A DNA stretch of 64,000 nt. It comes from Microbacterium sp. ET2. Its GTDB lineage: Bacteria; Actinomycetota; Actinomycetes; Actinomycetales; Microbacteriaceae. The notes below the pieces were generated by a model. That model saw only the letters and a program-made list of their open reading frames with translations. It was not told the DNA's origin and did not search any database. The stretch lies in the NCBI RefSeq assembly GCF_030347395.1, contig NZ_CP128170.1:1302001-1366000 (forward strand), in the 5' to 3' direction. A program made the position numbers and the translations under genes. This document shows, one piece after another, positions 40,901 to 49,217 of this stretch. Each line of letters starts with the position of its first letter. The stretch's first letter is position 1.

Positions 40901-42735
40901 TGTTGCGACTGCTCGGTCCGCTCGATGCGGATGACGTCGCCGCACGCCTTCAGCCGAACGACGAGTCGCCCGGTGATGCGGCGGACCGTCAGACCGCCCA
41001 GGCACTCCTCGACGCCCTCGTCGAGGCGCGCCGAGCGATCCCCGTCACCATCGGCGGGGTGGCACGCGTCGCCGGCATCGAAGACGCCGGCCGCCTCCGA
41101 GATGCGCTCGGGGTGGCCCTGCCCGTGGGCATCCCCGTGGCCTTCCTCGAGCCGCTGGCCGATCCACTCGGCGACCTCGTCGCGCGCTTCGCGCGCACCC
41201 ATGGCCCGTTCCGCACCGATGACGTCGCAACCCGCCTGGGCCTCGGCACCGCCGTCGCCCGCCTCACGCTGCAGCGCCTCGAAGCGCAGGGGCGCCTCTC
41301 GAGCGGGTTCTTCCTCCCCGTCGGCGACGACCGGACCGGTCGCGCCGAGGAGGCCGAGTGGTGCGACAGCGAGGTGCTGCGCCGCCTGCGGATGCGCTCG
41401 CTGGCCGCCATCCGCGGCAGCGTCGAGCCCGTTCCCCCCGACGCCTTCGCGCGATTCCTCCCGGAGTGGCAGCACGTGACCCGGCCGCTCGAGGGCATCG
41501 ACGGCGTCGCCGCCGTCGTCGAGCAGCTGGCCGGGGTACCCATCCCGGCCAGCGCGTGGGAGTCGCTCATCCTCGCGGCGCGGGTTCGCGACTACACCCC
41601 GGCGCTCCTGGACGAGCTGACCACGAGCGGCGAGGTGGTCTGGTCCGGACACGGGTCGCTCCCCGGACGCGACGGCTGGATCGCCCTGCATCCGGCCGAC
41701 ACCGTGCCTCTCACCCTCGCACCGGCCGAGGACGAGCTCGCCGAAGGGTCGCTCGAGGCGCGCATCATCGAGGTCCTCGAGGCAGGGGGCGCCTACTTCG
41801 CCGCGCAGCTGAGGTCACTTGCCGACGCGGAGAACGAGCAGTCCGTGATCGATGCCCTCTGGGCGCTGACGTGGACCGGACGCGTCACCAACGACACATT
41901 CGCGCCTATCCGCACCCTCCTGACCGGCGGCTCGCAGGCCCACCGCGTGAGCCGGCGTGCGCCGCGCGCCCGGATGTACCGCGGCGCGGCCCTGCCCCGC
42001 GTCACCCCGTCGGCACCGCCCCGCCCGCCGGCCATCGGTGGGCGCTGGTCGCTCCTCCCCGCACCCGAGCCCGACCCGGCGCTGCGGGCGACCGCGGCGG
42101 CGAGCCTGCTGCTCGACCGCTACGGGGTGGTGACGCGCGGCTCCGTCCAGTCCGAGGGGATGCCGGGCGGCTTCGCGCAGGCGTACCGGGTGCTGGCGGG
42201 CTTCGAAGAGGCCGGCCACTGCCGCCGCGGGTACGTGATCGAGAAGCTCGGCGCGGCCCAGTTCGCCGCGTCGAGCACCGTGGACCGGCTGCGCCACTTC
42301 GCCGCCCTCGCCGACCCGCCGCCGCTCGCCGCCGTCACCCTCGCGGCGACCGACCCTGCCAATCCCTACGGCGCCGCTCTCCCCTGGCCGCGGGTCGAGG
42401 AGGTGTCCCACCGCCCCGGCCGCAAAGCCGGCGGCCTCGTCGTGCTCGTCGACGGTCGTCTGGTGCTCTACGTCGAGCGTGGGGGGAAGTCGACCCTCGC
42501 GTTCACCGACGAAGCCGCCTCGCTGCAGGCGGCGGCGCGTGATCTGGCCGCGACGATCGCCGCGCGCCGGCTCGACACGGTGACGGTCGAGCAGGTCAAC
42601 GGCTCGTTCGTCCTCGGCACGCCCGTGGGAGGCGCACTCCGCGAGGCCGGATTCGTCGAGAGCCCCCGCGGTCTGACGCTCCGCCGCGCCACTGCGACCG
42701 CGGCCGGCGCGGGCGGATCGGCGCGCCGTGCCTGA
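37981..42735 (+). CDS. lhr: Lhr-type ATP-dependent helicase
   Basis: A 1584-residue 'large helicase-related' protein, full length for bacterial Lhr (about 1500-1600). Helicase motifs: Q-like FRGAFAEPTAAQAGAW, APTGSGKT (52-59), DEVH (193-196), SATV, and GLQRIGRAGHQ (about 440) with the Lhr winged-helix and core C-terminal region, followed by the long Lhr-CTD. It unwinds DNA and RNA-DNA hybrids with 3'-to-5' polarity and is linked to repair of crosslinks and other damage. Start at ATG 37981 after a GGGGGG stretch; the frame is open back to 37540 but inside the ABC-F gene. It overlaps nei by 8 nt. Confidence 0.94.
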   Translation: MSDASTVAAPGVLGRFGPATQDWFRGAFAEPTAAQAGAWDAISHGKHALVVAPTGSGKTLSAFLWAIDRIFREKDAPAKASDDAPRRRRRGARATPPAQTRVLYISPLKALGVDVERNLRSPLVGIGQSGRRLGQPVPNVTVGVRSGDTSSSDRRKLVTDPPDILITTPESLYLMLTSQAGETLREVHTVIIDEVHAVAATKRGAHLAVSLERLDALRQSHDAGVAPAQRIGLSATVRPIDEVARFLGGSQPVEIVAPRSTKAFDLRVVVPVEDMLNPPPPPGAAPEPDAAGDASGDWYAPDSAPEERTGSLWPHVEEAIVDRILAHRSTIVFSNSRRLAERLTGRLNEIYAERIGAEVPDPTVPAATMAQAGSSAGAPAVLAKAHHGSVSKEQRAQVEEELKSGVLRCVVATSSLELGIDMGAVDLVIQVEAPPSAASGLQRIGRAGHQVGEVSRAALFPKHRGDVLHTAIVTERMLAGQIEAITVPQNPLDILAQQTVAACALGPIDVEGWFDTVKRSAPFRTLPRSAYEATLDLLAGRFPSDEFAELRPRLVWDRDHGTLTGRPGSQRIAVTSGGTIPDRGLFGVFVAGESSNARVGELDEEMVYESRVNDVFTLGTTSWRIVEITHDRVNVVPAFGQPGKLPFWHGDGIGRPAELGEALGKFSREVTSAGAEKAAQRLDAAGLDPHAQQNLLTYLAEQREATGSLPTDRTLTVERSRDEVGDWRVILHSPFGMQVHAPWALAVNARIRERLGVEGAAVASDDGIIARVPDATAEPPGAELFVFEPDELEQIVTDEVGGSALFASRFRECAARALLMPRTNPNRRSPLWQQRQRAAQLLEVARRYPTFPIILETLREVLQDVYDLPALLRIAASIADRRIRLIETTTSQPSPFARDLLFGYVGAFMYEGDSPLAERRAAALSVDPALLGELLGKVEMRELLDPDVIAQFEREVQRLDPERRVKGLEGVADLLRLLGPLDADDVAARLQPNDESPGDAADRQTAQALLDALVEARRAIPVTIGGVARVAGIEDAGRLRDALGVALPVGIPVAFLEPLADPLGDLVARFARTHGPFRTDDVATRLGLGTAVARLTLQRLEAQGRLSSGFFLPVGDDRTGRAEEAEWCDSEVLRRLRMRSLAAIRGSVEPVPPDAFARFLPEWQHVTRPLEGIDGVAAVVEQLAGVPIPASAWESLILAARVRDYTPALLDELTTSGEVVWSGHGSLPGRDGWIALHPADTVPLTLAPAEDELAEGSLEARIIEVLEAGGAYFAAQLRSLADAENEQSVIDALWALTWTGRVTNDTFAPIRTLLTGGSQAHRVSRRAPRARMYRGAALPRVTPSAPPRPPAIGGRWSLLPAPEPDPALRATAAASLLLDRYGVVTRGSVQSEGMPGGFAQAYRVLAGFEEAGHCRRGYVIEKLGAAQFAASSTVDRLRHFAALADPPPLAAVTLAATDPANPYGAALPWPRVEEVSHRPGRKAGGLVVLVDGRLVLYVERGGKSTLAFTDEAASLQAAARDLAATIAARRLDTVTVEQVNGSFVLGTPVGGALREAGFVESPRGLTLRRATATAAGAGGSARRA

Positions 42736-43501
42736 GGGCGACACCGTCTTCCGCGCCGCGCGGCGGCTCCACGAGGCCCTCGCCGGTCACCCGGTGGCGC
42801 GCTTCGATCTGCGGGTGCCGCAGGTCGCGACGGTCGATCTTTCCGGTGAGACCGTGCACGCGGTGGTTCCGCGAGGCAAGCACATCCTGCACCGGATCGG
42901 CTCTTGGACCTTGCACAGCCACCTCAAGATGGAAGGCGAGTGGCACGTCTATCGCCGCGGCGGGCGGTGGCGCAAACCCGGATACAAGGCTCGCGCCATC
43001 GTCGGCACGGCCGAGTGGGACACCGTCGGATTCGACCTGGCCGACATCGCCGTCGTGCCCACCGAACACGAAGGGGAACTCGTCGACCACTTCGGCCCCG
43101 ATCCGCTTTCGAGCCACTGGGACCCGGCGGAGGCTGCTCGGCGGCTCTCCGCCGACCCTCGCGAGATCCACGTCGCGCTTCTCGAGCAGCGCAATGTCGC
43201 GGGGTTCGGAAACGAATACGCCAACGAGATCCTCTTCGTCCGCGGCATCCTTCCCACCACTCCCGCCACGGACGTCGACGCGGCGGCACTGCTCGATGTC
43301 GGAGCACGCATGATCCGAGCCAACCGCGACCGCTCCGGCCGGACGTTCACCGGCGACTCGCGCCCCGGTCAGAGCACCTGGGTCTACCGCCGTGAGGGAC
43401 GACCCTGCAGGCGGTGCGGCACAGCGATCATCGGCGGAGAACTCGGGGCAGATCCGACGCGCGAACGCATCGTGTTCTGGTGCCCCGTCTGCCAGACCTG
43501 A
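42728..43501 (+). CDS. nei: Fpg/Nei-family DNA glycosylase (endonuclease VIII-like)
   Basis: A 257-residue base-excision glycosylase/AP lyase. The N-terminal PEGDTVFRAARRL (Pro1 nucleophile after Met removal, Glu2; the PEGD rather than PELP form marks Nei) and the zinc finger CRRCG...CPVC at the C-terminus are intact. GNEYANEILFVRGI is the helix-two-turn-helix. It removes oxidised pyrimidines and similar lesions. The GTG start lies within the lhr 3' end, so both are translated as a unit; the pair is a common actinobacterial repair module. Confidence 0.92.
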   Translation: MPEGDTVFRAARRLHEALAGHPVARFDLRVPQVATVDLSGETVHAVVPRGKHILHRIGSWTLHSHLKMEGEWHVYRRGGRWRKPGYKARAIVGTAEWDTVGFDLADIAVVPTEHEGELVDHFGPDPLSSHWDPAEAARRLSADPREIHVALLEQRNVAGFGNEYANEILFVRGILPTTPATDVDAAALLDVGARMIRANRDRSGRTFTGDSRPGQSTWVYRREGRPCRRCGTAIIGGELGADPTRERIVFWCPVCQT

Positions 43502-43589
43502 GACGCCGCACCCATCGACCCATCCGCTGTGTACCTCTGCGACGAAGACTTTGCAAGCCCCTGCATCCAAGAAGGCTGATGCGAGGGAA

Positions 43590-43619
43590 TGTATCTGTGC
43601 AGGCATCGGTTGTATCTGT
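43590..43619 (+). promoter_or_regulatory. Two TGTATCTGT direct repeats upstream of the hexapeptide-repeat gene
   Basis: TGTATCTGT occurs at 43590-43598 and 43611-43619, 21 bp (two helical turns) apart, in the 152-bp gap between nei and the next gene. They are AT-richer than the surroundings and might be binding sites for a regulator. A strong GAAGGAGGAG Shine-Dalgarno follows at 43641. Confidence 0.4.
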
Positions 43620-43653
43620 ACTCGGCGCAACAACCGCGCTGAAGGAGGAGATC

Positions 43654-44061
43654 GTGGGTAAGAACTACGTCGACATCGAGAACGACCAGGGCGAGACGCT
43701 CCGCTACCGCAAGCACGTCAACGGACGCGGACTGATCGCTCACGGCGCGAAGGTGCACCCGACCGCCATCGTGGAGGCCGGTGCCTACGTCGAACCGGGT
43801 GCCCAGATCGCTGCCGGCGCCCGGATCGGGCGCGGTGCATGGATCGAAGCGGAGGCCATGATCGGCCCCGAAGTCCACATCGCTCCCCACGCCCACGTCG
43901 GACCCGGCGCGGTCGTCGGAGGCGGGGCGCGCATCGGCGTCCGCACGAACATCGGCGCGGGCGCCCGGGTCGCGGTGAACTCCCTCATCCGCGACGACGA
44001 GACGATCGCCGACGGTGAGCGCGTGGCGACCGACCGCCGAGGGTTCCGTCTGGCCGCATGA
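43654..44061 (+). CDS. Left-handed beta-helix (hexapeptide repeat) protein
   Basis: A 135-residue protein from the GTG at 43654, which follows GAAGGAGGAG. Residues about 28-115 are hexapeptide turns with I/A/V at the inward positions (GAKVHPTAIVEAGAYVEPGAQIAAGARIGRGAWIEAEAMIGPEVHIAPHAHVGPGAVVGGGARIG). The fold is typical of acyltransferases and gamma-carbonic anhydrases, but no clear active-site His triad or transferase domain is seen. Function unknown. The N-terminal 25 residues may form a separate small motif (YVDIENDQGETLRYRKHV). Confidence 0.75.
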   Translation: MGKNYVDIENDQGETLRYRKHVNGRGLIAHGAKVHPTAIVEAGAYVEPGAQIAAGARIGRGAWIEAEAMIGPEVHIAPHAHVGPGAVVGGGARIGVRTNIGAGARVAVNSLIRDDETIADGERVATDRRGFRLAA

Positions 44062-44094
44062 CCCCGCCGGGCGCGGCGATGCGTCGGCCGCCGT

Positions 44095-44100
44095 TAGCCT
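44095..44100 (+). promoter_or_regulatory. -10 hexamer for the LysR-like effector gene
   Basis: TAGCCT ends 6 nt before the ATG at 44107. Confidence 0.45.
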
Positions 44101-44106
44101 GAAGGC

Positions 44107-44718
44107 ATGACCTCCCGGCCGTTCCTTCTCGGAGCCGTTCCCGGCGCCACCCCCGGGAAATGGATCGGGATCTGGAAGGAGCGGATGCCGCGCGTCGCGC
44201 TCGAGCTCATGCCGATCTCGGTCTCGGAGCAACGGCGTCGGCTCGAAGCCGGTGACGTCCACGCGGCGCTCGTTCGTCAACCCCTCAGTAGAGACGGCCT
44301 GCACCTCATCCCGCTCTACGACGAAGTACCCGTCGTCGTCATGTCCACCGAGTCCCACCTGAGCGTCGCCGACGAGCTGACCTTCGGCGACCTGGCGGGC
44401 GAGACCGTCTTCACTCCCTCGGACGATGTGCTCGGCGTCGAGATCTCGGGAACGGTGGCGGCGACCCTCGACGGCTCGCTCGACACCGCCGAGGCCATCG
44501 CCACCGCGGCGAGCGGAGCCGGAATCGTCATCGTGCCGATGTCGCTGGCGCGCTTGCACCACCGCCGCGATGCGACGTTCCGTCCGCTGATCGACGGGCC
44601 CGTGTCATCCGTGGGTCTGGCCTGGCCACTGGATCCGCCGGACGATGAGATCGAGACGCACATCCAGACCTTCATCGGGATCGTCCGTGGCCGCAGCGCC
44701 CGTTCTTCGCGAAGGTGA
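44107..44718 (+). CDS. LysR-type effector-binding domain protein without a DNA-binding domain
   Basis: A 203-residue protein that matches the periplasmic-binding-like effector domain of LysR regulators (LLGAVPGATPGKWIGIWKERMPRVALELMPISVSEQRRRLEAGDVHAALVRQP, LYDEVPVVVMSTESHLS, AAASGAGIVIVPMSLARLHHRRD). The N-terminal winged helix that LysR proteins always have is missing, and the -10 hexamer 6 nt before the ATG shows this is the true start and not a 5'-truncation artefact. Such stand-alone domains may bind a ligand and act through a partner. Unknown role. Confidence 0.78.
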   Translation: MTSRPFLLGAVPGATPGKWIGIWKERMPRVALELMPISVSEQRRRLEAGDVHAALVRQPLSRDGLHLIPLYDEVPVVVMSTESHLSVADELTFGDLAGETVFTPSDDVLGVEISGTVAATLDGSLDTAEAIATAASGAGIVIVPMSLARLHHRRDATFRPLIDGPVSSVGLAWPLDPPDDEIETHIQTFIGIVRGRSARSSRR

Positions 44719-44869
44719 GACAGGGGTGCCGCGGACCGAAACCCCCGCGACACCCCCGGAAGCGGCTCGGATCCTTCACGCCCCGCGGGAGCGCGCCCCC
44801 CGGCTGATCCTGAGTGCCCCCCGGTCGGGCTTCGGCCGACCGCACTCACTGCCGCTTCACAGTGTCGGA

Positions 44870-44910
44870 GCGGCGCGACCGGCCCGTGATACACGCCGCG
44901 CGAAGTTTTT
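44870..44910 (+). terminator. Possible terminator at the convergent LysR-like/CHAT junction
   Basis: GCGGCG (44870-44875) and CGCCGC (44894-44899) can pair across an 18-nt loop, followed by TTTTT (44906-44910). A second hairpin GGTCGG/CCGACC lies at 44823-44841. The stretch 44719-44910 holds no gene that I can see. Confidence 0.4.
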
Positions 44911-47361
44911 CTAGAAGCCCCGGCCGTACACCTGGAACGGCGCGCGGATTCCCGTCCGTCGCCCAGCAGCAGCGAGCGCCTCAGCCGGGGCCCCGCCGGC
45001 GGCGAGGCCCTCGTGCATCATCGCGAGCAGTTCGCATGCGTCGTCGTCGGCCACCCGGACGGGTGCCGCGATCACCGACTCCGCTCCGCCGTGCAGCCAG
45101 ATACGGGCCATACCGAGCGCCTCCTCGCCCCACCGCACCGAGGACCGCCCGACCTCGCAGGCCGAGAGCACCACGACGCGGGGCACATCGGGGATGAGGT
45201 CGATGTCGTAGCCGAACAGCACGCCGTCGGTGAGCTCCAAACCTGAGAACATCGGGTTGTCGGCGGTGTGACGACCGTGCGCGGCGACGTGGAGGACGCT
45301 GGAGGACGCGGCGAGGACGGCCGCCCCACGCACGGTCGCATCGGCCCCGATGAGCGTCGCCGACCAGGGCCAGGCAGACGCCGCCCTGGTGGCTTCCTCC
45401 TCGCCGCGTGGCACCCCCGGTCCGACGACGAATCCGGTTCCACCGCCGGTGGACACGGGTGGTCCGGACCTTGCGCGCACCCAGCGCGTCGCCGACGTCG
45501 CCGTCGTGAACACCCGCCCCTCCATCGAGGGGAGCATCCCCCACGGCACCCCACTGAGGAGGCCGGGCACCGTGAGCACGAGTCGCCGGCGATCGGTGCG
45601 GGCGAGCGCGGGATCGAGAATGCCCCTGCCGAGCTCCGCGAGTCGGGTCTGCAGCGCGGCCTGCACGACCGAGACCATCGGACCCGACCGCACCGCCGCT
45701 GCCGCATCGAGATCCGCGCGCAGCCCCGACAGCAGCAGGCTGACCCCGGCGGGGTCATCGAGTCGGATGAGACTGTCGTGCTCGCTGTCCGACACGAGGA
45801 CCGCGAGAGCGGCTCCTGTGTAGACGAAGCTGAGCACCGCGGTGTCGGCACCGAGGACGCTGCGCAGGGTCTGCAGTGTCACACGCTCCGACGCCTCGCC
45901 CGCGCGGGTTCCCGCCCACTGCCGCCGGCGCGCCCGTTCGCGCAGCTCTGCCGCACGTGGATCGTCGAGCCAATCGATCCCCGGCCGCTCTGCGCGGATC
46001 GTGCGGAGTTCCGCCAGCTCGGCGGCCAGCTGGGGGTCGGGAGGCGGACGGAGCGGCGTCGACTGCTGGCTGAGCTGTCGGGCGCGCTCCGCCCACGCGA
46101 AGGCGACCTCCGGATCCCGGGAGTGCAGGGCCGCGTCCAGACCGGCGTACATCAGACGCGCACCGTGCATCGCGGCGGAGGTCTGCAGATCGAGGCTGCC
46201 GAACGTGCCGGTCCAGGACGCCAGGGTGTCGATGCCCCGCGCCGCGTGCCGGCGTACCTCACCGCGCCGACCGCGCCGCGCCGCACGGGCCGCTTTCACC
46301 TCGTGGGCGATGAGGCGCACTTCGAGGGGCGCGTCGTCGCGCACCCGGAGGCGCCGCCCGTCGAGCGAGGGATCGGCCGCGGCAGCCGTGAACCGCAGGG
46401 CGGTCGCCTCGCCGCGGAAGCCCTCTCGGACGAGATCCACCGCGACCTCCTCGACCCGTCGGGCGACCTCCTGCCCCGAAACTCCGCGCGGGGACTGCAG
46501 CTCGGCGCGCAACCGGATCGCATCCGCCCGGTGCGCCCAGGCTGCGTTCCCCAGGCGCTGGAATCTGCGGGATGCCGCGAGTGCGACCTTCCGCGCACGC
46601 GCGGGGTCGTGAGTGAGGAGCGATCGGGCCAGCTGGAACTCCGCCTCCGCCCGCGACTGCGGCATCCGGTGGGATCCGAAGACGCCCGCGACCCGCTCGA
46701 GCAGGCGCTCGGCCTCGGTGGTCTGCCCCGCTTCTCGCAGCACCTCGGCGCGGTCCATGTCGCCCACCGCCCCTGCGACGGGGGTCGTCGCCGCGGCCGG
46801 CCTGGCGGTCAGCATCGCCTCCAGCGCCGTCACGAGGTCTCCCGAGAGAAGGGCGATGTAGCCGAGATTGTGGCGGGCGTGGGCTTCGTCGGTCGCGAGA
46901 CCCGAAGCGGCGAAACGCGCAGCCGCCCACTCGGCATCCGCCGCGGCCCCCTCGAGATCGCGGAGCTGCATCCGTCCCAGGCTCCGATTCATCCGCACCC
47001 GGGCGGAGGCGAGGGGATCGGCGTCGTCGAGAGAAGCGATCGCCTCACCGAAGAGCCGCTCGGCCTCGTCGAGCCGTCCGCCGTACATCGCCAGGGCCCC
47101 GAGCTGACCCCGCAGGATGGCGCGGGTGTGCGCCGTCAGCCCGCGCGCGGACAGGGCTGCCCGGAGCACCCGCTCGGCATCGGCCGGCGATCCGGTGCGC
47201 TGCAGCGCCAGCGCCTGGGTTCCCTCGATGCGCGCGAGAAGATCGGGGTCATCCGTACGGCCGGACGCCTGCGCGAGCACGCGGAGCGCGCGCGCGTAAC
47301 GTCCGGAGATGCACAGCTCGACGGCGAGTCGGTGCAGATCCTCGGCGCTTCTCGTGGCCAC
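44911..47361 (-). CDS. TPR-CHAT protein (caspase-like peptidase)
   Basis: An 816-residue soluble protein. Residues about 5-330 are helical repeats of the TPR type (SGRYARALRVLAQA, GRLDEAERLFGEAIASLDD, GDLVTALEAMLTA). A helical middle follows, and the C-terminal about 270 residues form a CHAT domain. The catalytic dyad is complete: His695 in VLHVAAHGRHT and Cys735 in VVVLSACEVG. CHAT proteases are the bacterial caspase/separase relatives that cleave target proteins, often on activation by an adjacent sensor. It is last of a four-gene minus-strand set: ECF sigma-small protein-subtilisin-this gene. Probable GTG start at 47361. Confidence 0.87.
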   Translation of the reverse strand: MATRSAEDLHRLAVELCISGRYARALRVLAQASGRTDDPDLLARIEGTQALALQRTGSPADAERVLRAALSARGLTAHTRAILRGQLGALAMYGGRLDEAERLFGEAIASLDDADPLASARVRMNRSLGRMQLRDLEGAAADAEWAAARFAASGLATDEAHARHNLGYIALLSGDLVTALEAMLTARPAAATTPVAGAVGDMDRAEVLREAGQTTEAERLLERVAGVFGSHRMPQSRAEAEFQLARSLLTHDPARARKVALAASRRFQRLGNAAWAHRADAIRLRAELQSPRGVSGQEVARRVEEVAVDLVREGFRGEATALRFTAAAADPSLDGRRLRVRDDAPLEVRLIAHEVKAARAARRGRRGEVRRHAARGIDTLASWTGTFGSLDLQTSAAMHGARLMYAGLDAALHSRDPEVAFAWAERARQLSQQSTPLRPPPDPQLAAELAELRTIRAERPGIDWLDDPRAAELRERARRRQWAGTRAGEASERVTLQTLRSVLGADTAVLSFVYTGAALAVLVSDSEHDSLIRLDDPAGVSLLLSGLRADLDAAAAVRSGPMVSVVQAALQTRLAELGRGILDPALARTDRRRLVLTVPGLLSGVPWGMLPSMEGRVFTTATSATRWVRARSGPPVSTGGGTGFVVGPGVPRGEEEATRAASAWPWSATLIGADATVRGAAVLAASSSVLHVAAHGRHTADNPMFSGLELTDGVLFGYDIDLIPDVPRVVVLSACEVGRSSVRWGEEALGMARIWLHGGAESVIAAPVRVADDDACELLAMMHEGLAAGGAPAEALAAAGRRTGIRAPFQVYGRGF

Positions 47362-47390
47362 CCTTCATCTTGGCGCAGACGCGGGCGTGC

Positions 47391-47469
47391 GCAATGGCGG
47401 GGCCGAATGCCGGCACGCCGGGACCCGGATGCCGCGGGGCGGCGTGTCGCCTGCGATCCCCGCCGTTGC
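47391..47469 (+). repeat. Structured intergenic repeat, copy B (subtilisin-CHAT gap)
   Basis: Outer arms GCAATGGCGGGG (47391-47402) and CCCCGCCGTTGC (47458-47469) pair with one G-U, enclosing symmetric 8/8-nt loops, then CGGCACGCC (47411-47419) pairs with GGCGTGTCG (47441-47449). The core GGATGCCGCGGGGCGGCGT (47427-47445) matches copy A at 11228. It occupies most of the 128-bp gap between two genes of the sigma/protease operon and is antisense to it. Confidence 0.72.
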
Positions 47470-47489
47470 ACGCGTCCACCACCGGGAGC

Positions 47490-49163
47490 TCAGGCGGGCG
47501 CCCGGGTGGTGCCCTTCCATTCCTTCTCCAGCTGCGCTCCGGCTTTGCGGAGAGCCTTCACCCGTGGGCCGGGCTTCTCATCGAGGGAGCCGTCCATGAG
47601 TCCCACCCCGACCATCTCGGCGAGCGCTCCCGCGATGTGCGGGGCGGCGAAGGAGGTGCCGCTCCAGATCACGAAGCCGCCGGTGAAGTCGTCGGGGTCG
47701 ATCGTCTCGCGGCGGAGGCCGTACCGGTCGTTGCGGGTGCCCGCCTGGATGCCGCCGTTCAGCGGCGGGGCGGAGCTGACGACGGCGACTCCCGGGGCGT
47801 ACACGCGGACCCAGTCGCCGACGTTGCTGAAGAGGGCGACACTCCTACCGTTGGGGTTCAGCGCTCCGACCGACAGGTGCGGAGCGGCGTCGTCGGGGTC
47901 CTCCACCGTGAAGTCGGCGTCCGGCCACTTCCACAGCGCGGCGGGGAACGCCGGGCGATCGGTCGCATCGTTGCCGGCCGAGCAGACCACGGCGCAGCCG
48001 TGCCGACGCGCGGCGACGAGGTACGTCACGAGGGTCTGATCGAACTGCCCGTCCTCGGGCGTCTCGTGGTAGTAGCTCAGCGAGAGATTGAGGACGTCGA
48101 TCGGCCGGCCACCCTCACCGCGGGCGTAGCGGATGACGAGCTCCGCGACCACGCGCACCGCCTCGAGAAACTCCCCTTCGAGGAGGGTGCCCTGGCTGTC
48201 GGCGACGCGGATGGAGATCAGGTCGGCGTCGGGAGCGATCTGCCGGATCACCCCCGCGACGAAGGTGCCGTGCCCCGCGGCCTGATCGAGGAATCCGTCG
48301 AAGGGCCCGGACACGTCGCCGACCTCTTCGGGGTCGGTGGCAGCCCCCACGACGCCGACCGGCTCGCCGCCGTTGTGGAGATGACGATCGACGATGCTGT
48401 CGGGCAGCCACGCGTGCCGCCCGCATCCGGTGTCCATGAAGGCGACCACGGGGCGGCGCCCGCGGATCGAGTCGTCGTCGCGGCGAGGCGGGTCTCCGAT
48501 GTACGAGACCACCCCGCGGCCGCCGGACCCGGGATAGGCGTAGGAACCGGGACCGGGGGCATTGGTCGACCCGTACGGGTTGGTCGAGCCGTAGGGGTTC
48601 GTGGACCCGTAGGGATTGGTCGAGCCGTAAGGATTCGTGGACCCGTAGGGATTGGTCGAGCCGTAGGGATTCGTCGACCCGTAGGGGTTCGTCGAACCGT
48701 ACGGATCGATGGAGATGATGTGGTCGAGCCCGACCCCGGGCAGTCCCTTCCCGGAGCGGCCGCGCGCCCGCTGCAGCAGTCGCCACGCATCGATGGGCGG
48801 AACGGGTTCGTCGTCGCGGCCGGGCTGCGGGTCGGGGAAGATCCGCGCGACGAGGACGAGCGGAAGACCCAGCTCCCGTCGCGCGACCCCGGCGCGTTCC
48901 CGCGCCGCCTCGTCGGAGAGCCGCTCCCCCCGCACCGTCTCCAGTCGCACGCCCCACCCGAAGTCGCCCGCGGCGCCGCGGAGGATCGAGAGGATCTCGT
49001 CCAGCAGCTCGTCGTCGGTGAGAAGGAGGTGGTCGGGGTCGTATGCGGTCGGGTAGGGCCGCACCCCCTCGACGCGTTCGCTGGTCGGGTCCAGGGGCAC
49101 TCCGCGGGGGCGGGCGGCGTCGACGCGATCGCGCCAATCAGGGGTTCCGTCGGGTCGGACCAT
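47490..49163 (-). CDS. Subtilisin-family serine protease (S8) with PYGSTN repeats
   Basis: A 557-residue protein without a signal peptide. The catalytic triad is Asp244 (VVAFMDTGCG), His298 (AAGHGTFVAG) and Ser504 (GTSFAAPH), with Asn398 (SAGND) for the oxyanion hole. The N-terminal 150 residues are an unknown domain with LLLTDDELL. Residues 154-201 are eight exact PYGSTN hexapeptides, a flexible linker before the protease. Absence of a secretion signal and the linked CHAT gene suggest an intracellular protease pathway. The ATG has a GGAGACGCC region upstream and no gene overlap. Confidence 0.88.
   Translation of the reverse strand: MVRPDGTPDWRDRVDAARPRGVPLDPTSERVEGVRPYPTAYDPDHLLLTDDELLDEILSILRGAAGDFGWGVRLETVRGERLSDEAARERAGVARRELGLPLVLVARIFPDPQPGRDDEPVPPIDAWRLLQRARGRSGKGLPGVGLDHIISIDPYGSTNPYGSTNPYGSTNPYGSTNPYGSTNPYGSTNPYGSTNPYGSTNAPGPGSYAYPGSGGRGVVSYIGDPPRRDDDSIRGRRPVVAFMDTGCGRHAWLPDSIVDRHLHNGGEPVGVVGAATDPEEVGDVSGPFDGFLDQAAGHGTFVAGVIRQIAPDADLISIRVADSQGTLLEGEFLEAVRVVAELVIRYARGEGGRPIDVLNLSLSYYHETPEDGQFDQTLVTYLVAARRHGCAVVCSAGNDATDRPAFPAALWKWPDADFTVEDPDDAAPHLSVGALNPNGRSVALFSNVGDWVRVYAPGVAVVSSAPPLNGGIQAGTRNDRYGLRRETIDPDDFTGGFVIWSGTSFAAPHIAGALAEMVGVGLMDGSLDEKPGPRVKALRKAGAQLEKEWKGTTRAPA
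48561..48704 (-). repeat. In-frame 18-bp repeat array (8 copies) encoding PYGSTN hexapeptides
   Basis: Eight 18-bp units with no gaps. At the DNA level they alternate between a GGTCGAGCC and a CGTGGACCC form, so the real repeating unit is largely 36 bp (two hexapeptides). Third-base changes are present while the protein repeat is exact. Confidence 0.9.
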
Positions 49164-49217
49164 GGTGAGGCGTCTCCTCGATCAGGGGCGAGGCCGCGCC
49201 CGTCGGGCGCGGCAGGA

